Below are positions 6,724 to 10,526 of a DNA stretch of 10,526 bases, piece by piece. The stretch is taken from assembly GCA_021776195.1 (NCBI GenBank), contig JAJFGK010000101.1:1-10526 (forward strand), in the 5' to 3' direction. The notes under the pieces are model-generated. The model did not search any database. It was not told the DNA's origin and worked only from the letters and a program-made list of their open reading frames with translations. The stretch is from Kiloniellaceae bacterium. Its GTDB lineage: Bacteria; Pseudomonadota; Alphaproteobacteria; Kiloniellales; Kiloniellaceae. The position numbers and the translations under genes are program-made. Position 1 is the first letter of the stretch, and each line of letters starts with the position of its first letter.

Positions 6724-6753
6724 TTGCAATGATAGGGCTGGTGGTTATAACCA
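6724..6753 (+). promoter_or_regulatory. Promoter with palindromic operator for GFA-like gene
   Basis: TTGCAA (6724-6729), a 16-bp spacer and TATAAC (6746-6751) make a plausible sigma-70 promoter, with initiation near 6758 and a leader of about 29 nt. The -10 box lies inside a perfect 12-bp palindrome, TGGTTATAACCA (6742-6753). A second short palindrome, GCAATTGC (6720-6727), overlaps the -35 box. This is the arrangement expected of a repressor site, but the regulator is unknown and no regulator gene is adjacent. Confidence 0.45.
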
Positions 6754-6786
6754 ATCTCGAACGCTCTGTTTTATAGGACACTCGGC

Positions 6787-7179
6787 ATGGACCAATTCAC
6801 TGGCGGCTGCCTTTGCGGCAAGGTCCGAATTGTGGCGTCGGGACGCCCGTACCGGGTCGGCCTTTGTCACTGCCTCGACTGCCGCAAGCATCATGGCGCC
6901 CTTTTTCACGCATCCGCGGTGTTCCCTGAGGACGCGGTGACGGTCGAGGGCGAAACAGGGGACTACGCCGGGCGGTTTTTCTGTCCCAACTGCGGCTCGA
7001 CCGTATTTGGGCGCAGCGCAGACGAAATCGAAGTGAACCTGGGTTCCCTGGATGCGCCCGACCAGCTGATGCCAACCTACGAACTCTGGACTGTCCGTCG
7101 CGAGTCCTGGTTGCCGCCGTTTCCGCTGACCAAGCGATATGACCGCAATCGCGACGCCACGGGTCGGTCAGAGGAGTAG
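6787..7179 (+). CDS. GFA family zinc protein (CENP-V-like)
   Basis: This 130-aa cytosolic protein belongs to the family named after glutathione-dependent formaldehyde-activating enzyme, in which most members have no proven reaction. All seven expected zinc cysteines are present: C8 and C10 in GGCLCGKVR, C27, C29 and C32 in CHCLDCRKHHG, and C66 and C69 in FCPNCGS. Length is typical. The ATG at 6787 has AGGA 8 nt upstream. It is divergent from mazG across a 119-bp gap containing a palindrome-covered promoter, so its expression may be controlled by a repressor. Formaldehyde/glutathione chemistry should not be assumed: no formaldehyde dehydrogenase gene lies nearby. Confidence 0.93.
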   Translation: MDQFTGGCLCGKVRIVASGRPYRVGLCHCLDCRKHHGALFHASAVFPEDAVTVEGETGDYAGRFFCPNCGSTVFGRSADEIEVNLGSLDAPDQLMPTYELWTVRRESWLPPFPLTKRYDRNRDATGRSEE

Positions 7180-7210
7180 CTCGCACGACGGGTGGGATGG
7201 GGCCGCCGAC

Positions 7211-7260
7211 GTATAAGATTATTCGCATAATGTATATTATGGGAAATAATGTATTACAGT
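7211..7260. promoter_or_regulatory. AT-rich patch with alternating ATTAT/ATAAT sites
   Basis: By hand count about 24% G+C over 50 bp, against a GC-rich background. It holds ATTAT at 7218-7222, ATAAT at 7227-7231, ATTAT at 7236-7240 and ATAAT at 7246-7250: the same five-base site in alternating orientation at 9, 9 and 10 bp. CATAAT-GTAT-ATTATG (7226-7241) is a dyad, and ATAATGTAT is repeated at 7227 and 7246. It lies in the 201-bp gap before the methyltransferase-like gene. A regulatory role is inference, and I could not fix a -35/-10 pair. Confidence 0.4.
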
Positions 7261-7380
7261 TTAGTTCAAATGGTTTATAGCGACCTCTTTCTGTACAAGG
7301 CGGACCTTCGCGTTCTCTATCCAACACGGCAACGCCTGTCTGAGTGACTCTCCTCCCTCGTCGGTGTAGCGTCCGGCCTT

Positions 7381-8229
7381 ATGACAGTGACGATCGAACC
7401 GCTGAACGGCCAGCCACGGGATGCGACCTCGCCGCGGCGCCTCGAAACGCCGGCCCTGGTCAGACGCCAACTGGCGCGTCTCGAGGCTGTTGTCGATCGC
7501 ATGGCCGAGACGCTCCTGGTGCCGCTCGCCGGGCCGGACGCACGGCCGCGCGCGCAGCAGGCACTCCAGACCTTCCACGAGATCTATGACCGGCGCCCGG
7601 TACGCGACAACAGCGGCGGCAGCGGCTTTAACGATTCGCTGTGGATCTTCATCGTGGCGGCAGCGCTCGATCCGCCGGCCATCGTGGAAAGTGGCGTTCA
7701 TCGCGGCCACAGCACCTGGCTGTTTCGCCAGGCCTGCCCCAATGCGGCCCTATTTTGCTTTGATATTAACCTTAAAAACACACAATACACCGATGATTTT
7801 GCATCATATTGTGAAAACGATTGGATGACCCTGGAGCTGCCGGCCGAGATCGACAAGGAGCGAAGTCTGCTATTCTTCGACGACCATATCAGCCACGCTC
7901 AACGGCTTCTGGAAGCGCGGGGCCGCGGCTTCCGCCTGGCGCTGTTCGACGATAACTTTCCCGCCGATCAACTCTATGCCACCGGCGGCGCGCCGGTTCC
8001 GACCCTGGCCATGCTGGCGGACCAGGATTTGAATGCATCCGACCCAAGCGACATCGTTTGGCTGCGAAATGGTAAGCGTTTCCACTATCGGTACGATCCG
8101 CCGGCCCAGACCACGGCAAGGTCCGCCATGTCCAGCTATCGAATGCTGCCGGATCTGGCGGAAATCACCCGATTTTCTTTGGGATCCGGCCTGAGTCTGG
8201 TGGAACTGGACCGCTCTCTTGTGTCATAA
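7381..8229 (+). CDS. SAM-dependent methyltransferase-like protein
   Basis: This 282-aa cytosolic protein probably has a class I methyltransferase Rossmann fold. Residues 100-112 carry the SAM-loop pattern of strand, acidic E103, then SGVHRGHST. The second strand ends in an acidic residue (FCFDIN, D128). FFDDH at 165-169 and FDDNFPADQ at 189-197 follow as later strand ends with acidic residues. The pattern resembles methyltransferases that act on surface glycans or small metabolites, but the substrate is not readable. The first 70 residues are helical and unassigned. The ATG at 7381 has no good ribosome site; M41 is an alternative. The stretch coding for residues 124-148 is strikingly AT-rich and uses codons rare elsewhere here. 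It is 58 bp before the substrate-binding protein gene, and co-transcription is possible. Confidence 0.7.
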   Translation: MTVTIEPLNGQPRDATSPRRLETPALVRRQLARLEAVVDRMAETLLVPLAGPDARPRAQQALQTFHEIYDRRPVRDNSGGSGFNDSLWIFIVAAALDPPAIVESGVHRGHSTWLFRQACPNAALFCFDINLKNTQYTDDFASYCENDWMTLELPAEIDKERSLLFFDDHISHAQRLLEARGRGFRLALFDDNFPADQLYATGGAPVPTLAMLADQDLNASDPSDIVWLRNGKRFHYRYDPPAQTTARSAMSSYRMLPDLAEITRFSLGSGLSLVELDRSLVS

Positions 8230-8287
8230 ACGGGACAAAGGTGGCGTAAGCTACAGACAAAAAGAATAAAATGAACTGGGAGACGCA

Positions 8288-10312
8288 GTGGTTATGGGAC
8301 GGTTTCAAGGCGTAGACCGCCAAGGGACGTGGCAGTTAGCTACGACGAGAGTTTCTATTCTCCACCCGGTGGCCCGGGTGGCTCTATTGAGTTTTGCGCT
8401 GCTTGGCGCCGGGGCCCTGCCCCTTGCCGACCGGGCTGTTGCCGAGACGGTCGTACTGACCGCGCCGGCCCTGCCGGACTCGGTCGTGCTGCAGGAACCC
8501 CCGGCTCTGACGGAGGCCGTCGCCAAGGGCGAATTGCCGGCTATCGCGGAGCGCATGCCGCGGCCGGTGTTGTTGACGCCGGAAACGGCGGTTCGCCAGG
8601 CCGGCAAATCCGGGGGCGACCTGAAAACCCTGGTCACACGGGCCAAGGATACCCGGCTGTTCTCGGTTTTCGGCTACGCCCGCTTGGTCGGCTATGACGA
8701 GGCTCTGTCGATCGTCCCCGATATCGCCGAGAAGGTCGAGATCGTGGACGGACGGGTCTTTACCTTCACGCTGCGCAAGGGCCACCGTTGGTCCGACGGC
8801 CATCCCTTCACCACCGAGGATTTCCGCTACTTTTGGGAGGATGTGGCCAACAACGACGAGCTCTTCCCGACCGGTCCGCCGGTCCTCTTGACCGTCGAGG
8901 GCGTGCCGGCCAGCGTCGAGGTGATCGACGAGGTCACGGTGCGCTATAGCTGGCCCGAGCCCAATCCCTTCTTCTTGCCGCGTCTCGCCGGTGCCGTGCC
9001 GCAGTTCATCTTCCGCCCGGCGCACTACATGAGGAAGTTCCACAGGAAGTACGGCGATCCCGACTTCATCGCCAAGGAGGTCGAGGCCGCGGGCGCGCGC
9101 AATTGGGCGCAGTTACACAATCGGCGCGATAATATGTCGAAGTTCGACAACCCCGACTTGCCCACCCTGCAGCCCTGGTACAACACCGTCGCACCGCCGA
9201 CCACCCGCTTCATCGGCAAGCGCAATCCCTATTACCACCGGGCCGACGGGCTCGGACAGCAACTTCCCTATCTGGACAAGTTCGTCTTTCAGGTCACCGG
9301 CTCCGGCCTGGTCCCGGCCAAGACCGGGGCGGGAGAAAGCAATATACAGGCGCGCGGCCTGGGATTTACCGACTATACCTTCCTGAAGGAAAGCGAGGAG
9401 CGCAGCGAGTTCGACGTGCGCCTCTGGAAGACGGCGCGCGGCTCGCAGCTGGCGCTCTACCCCAATATGAACGCCGCCGATCCGGTCTGGCGCGCGCTGG
9501 CCCGCGATGTCCGTTATCGCCGCGCGCTGTCCCTGTCGATCGATCGCGATGAGCTGAACGCGGTGATCTACTATGGGCTCTGCCTGCCCGGCAACAACAT
9601 GGTCCTGCCCGCCTCGCCGCTCTACGACGAGGAGCGCCATCAGCGCTGGGCCCAGTTCGACCCCGAACTGGCGAACGATCTGCTCGACGAGATCGGGCTG
9701 ACCGAGCGCAACGAGGAGGGTATCCGTCTGCTGCCCAACGGCGAACTGTTGGAAATCCTCGTCGAGACCGCCGGCGAGAATACCGAGGAGGTCGATGTCC
9801 TGGAGTTGATCCACGATTCTTGGCTCGATGTCGGGGTGAAGCTCTTCACCAAGCCCTCCCAGCGCGAGGTCCTGCGCAATCGAGTCTATTCCGGCGAGGC
9901 GGTCATGAGTATCTGGTTCGGCTACGACAATGGTGTGCCGACCGCGGATATGAGCCCGGCCGAATTCGTGCCCGTGAGCCAGGATTCCTTCCACTGGCCG
10001 AAATGGGGACAGTTCCGCCAGACCCGCGGGATGTCGGGAGAAGCCGTCGACATGCCTATTCCGCAGAAACTCCTGGAACTCAACGAGGCCTGGATCAAGG
10101 CGCCGAACTCGGCGGAACGCGAAAAGATCTGGCTGGAAATTCTCGAAATTCACGCCGAGCAGGTCTTTACCATCGGTTTGGTTGGCGAGGTCCCGCAGCC
10201 CGTGGTGGTCGCCAAGGGCCTGAAAAACGTGCCGGAAGAAGGTCTCTTCAACTGGGACCCGGGCGCCCAATTCGGCATGCATCGGCCCGACACCTTCTAT
10301 TGGGACCGCTAG
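8288..10312 (+). CDS. ABC transporter substrate-binding protein, family 5
   Basis: This 674-aa periplasmic solute-binding protein is of the peptide/opine/nickel type (SBP_bac_5) and delivers a ligand to an ABC permease. GGGAG (8278-8282) precedes GTG 8288 by 5 nt and ATG 8294 by 11 nt; either may start translation. A long n-region is followed by a hydrophobic core (about 28-45) and likely cleavage after AVA at 50-52. There is no lipobox. Residues 67-110 (the PPALTEAV and GELPAIAERMP stretch) are the prefix typical of the long (about 600 aa) alphaproteobacterial subgroup. The family core begins near residue 120 and contains FTLRKGHRWSDGHPFTTEDF at 160-179, then the two-lobed remainder with VRYRRALSLSIDRDEL. 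No permease or ATPase gene is visible, so within this window it looks like an orphan. The ligand is unknown. Confidence 0.92.
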   Translation: MVMGRFQGVDRQGTWQLATTRVSILHPVARVALLSFALLGAGALPLADRAVAETVVLTAPALPDSVVLQEPPALTEAVAKGELPAIAERMPRPVLLTPETAVRQAGKSGGDLKTLVTRAKDTRLFSVFGYARLVGYDEALSIVPDIAEKVEIVDGRVFTFTLRKGHRWSDGHPFTTEDFRYFWEDVANNDELFPTGPPVLLTVEGVPASVEVIDEVTVRYSWPEPNPFFLPRLAGAVPQFIFRPAHYMRKFHRKYGDPDFIAKEVEAAGARNWAQLHNRRDNMSKFDNPDLPTLQPWYNTVAPPTTRFIGKRNPYYHRADGLGQQLPYLDKFVFQVTGSGLVPAKTGAGESNIQARGLGFTDYTFLKESEERSEFDVRLWKTARGSQLALYPNMNAADPVWRALARDVRYRRALSLSIDRDELNAVIYYGLCLPGNNMVLPASPLYDEERHQRWAQFDPELANDLLDEIGLTERNEEGIRLLPNGELLEILVETAGENTEEVDVLELIHDSWLDVGVKLFTKPSQREVLRNRVYSGEAVMSIWFGYDNGVPTADMSPAEFVPVSQDSFHWPKWGQFRQTRGMSGEAVDMPIPQKLLELNEAWIKAPNSAEREKIWLEILEIHAEQVFTIGLVGEVPQPVVVAKGLKNVPEEGLFNWDPGAQFGMHRPDTFYWDR

Positions 10313-10413
10313 GGCGCCCTTCCCGCCTCCGGTCCCGGCGTGGGAGCCTCCGACTGGGGGCCAGTCCGGCCCCGGCGGCAGAGGTCAGCTAGCCCGGAAG
10401 ATTCATGAAAGAG

Positions 10414-10443
10414 TTACCGCCGTCCCTTGTTCTGCGTTATGAT
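10414..10443 (+). promoter_or_regulatory. Possible promoter of right-edge gene
   Basis: TTACCG (10414-10419), an 18-bp spacer and TATGAT (10438-10443). The -10 matches five of six consensus bases and the -35 is weak. Initiation near 10450 would leave a leader of about 32 nt to the GTG at 10482. If real, the right-edge gene is transcribed separately from the substrate-binding protein gene. Confidence 0.35.
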
Positions 10444-10481
10444 TCAGGTGCTTAGACTGGATCGAGCGCAGGGAGACGGCG

Positions 10482-10526
10482 GTGACGGATTGTAACCTTT
10501 CAAAGATTGAATTTCCACGTTGTTGT
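10482..10526 (+). CDS. Start of a right-edge gene (partial)
   Basis: A GTG codon at 10482 has GGGAG (10471-10475) 6 nt upstream and opens 15 codons without a stop before the window ends. The visible peptide begins MTDCNLSKIEFPRCC and shows no signal peptide or membrane segment, so it does not look like the start of an ABC permease. Codons are more AT-rich than in the neighbours. Too little is present to name it, and a chance reading frame is possible. Confidence 0.35.
   Translation, partial: MTDCNLSKIEFPRCC

Noticed and set aside
6668..6781. 38-residue N-terminal extension of mazG
   Set aside because: It has no MazG similarity, runs through the divergent promoter, and a good ribosome site precedes the internal ATG at 6667.
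9113..10282. Long leftward open frame (389 codons) opposite the substrate-binding protein
   Set aside because: It is a mirror of the strong coding bias on the other strand. The translation lacks any domain, while the + strand frame is a clear family 5 binding protein.
10353..10373. Intrinsic terminator after the substrate-binding protein gene
   Set aside because: GGGGCC/GGCCCC forms a 6-bp stem with a 5-nt loop, but no T-tract follows and alternative pairings compete, so it is not supportable as a terminator.
1..10526. CRISPR array, insertion sequence, prophage or defence island
   Set aside because: No spaced direct-repeat array, transposase, integrase, terminal inverted repeat or defence-type domain was visible. 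The two tRNA genes show no duplicated 3' end that would mark an integration site.

Overview
The window looks like a chromosomal stretch from a GC-rich alphaproteobacterium, probably of the Rhodospirillales/Kiloniellales type. The evidence is the high third-position GC, GGAG/GAGG-type ribosome sites, TTGACC/TATATC-type promoters and the gene families present. This placement is inference from style and is not backed by a marker gene. No insertion sequence, CRISPR array, phage gene or rRNA was seen.

Layout. At the left, tRNA-Asn(GTT) reads leftward from a recognisable promoter into a 15-bp perfect hairpin. Next come two very small candidate genes: a 61-aa leftward ORF, and a 42-aa rightward single-helix membrane ORF with a direct repeat upstream. 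An exported SH3-like protein and a homocysteine S-methyltransferase family enzyme follow on the + strand. The methyltransferase has a Ser where the family has its first zinc Cys. A 56-aa two-helix membrane protein comes next and converges on a leftward tRNA-Cys(GCA) with a strong promoter.

The middle holds a leftward PAS_5-type protein with an unrecognised C-terminal helical domain. It is divergent from a beta-hydroxyacid dehydrogenase family gene, which ends in a hairpin terminator overlapping the stop codon of leftward mazG. mazG (NTP pyrophosphohydrolase) is divergent from a GFA/CENP-V-like zinc protein gene, whose -10 box lies inside a 12-bp palindrome. To the right is a very AT-rich patch with four alternating ATTAT/ATAAT elements, then a SAM-methyltransferase-like gene, then a large family 5 ABC substrate-binding protein. 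The window ends just inside another candidate gene.

The genes do not form one pathway. Strands alternate and most genes look singly transcribed. Shared themes are housekeeping (two tRNAs, mazG) and small-molecule metabolism (methyl transfer, hydroxyacid/semialdehyde redox, GFA). I found no convincing new multi-gene system. The points most worth a second look are the methyltransferase zinc-site substitution, the unknown PAS-linked domain, the ordered AT-rich array at 7218-7250 and the palindrome over the GFA promoter.
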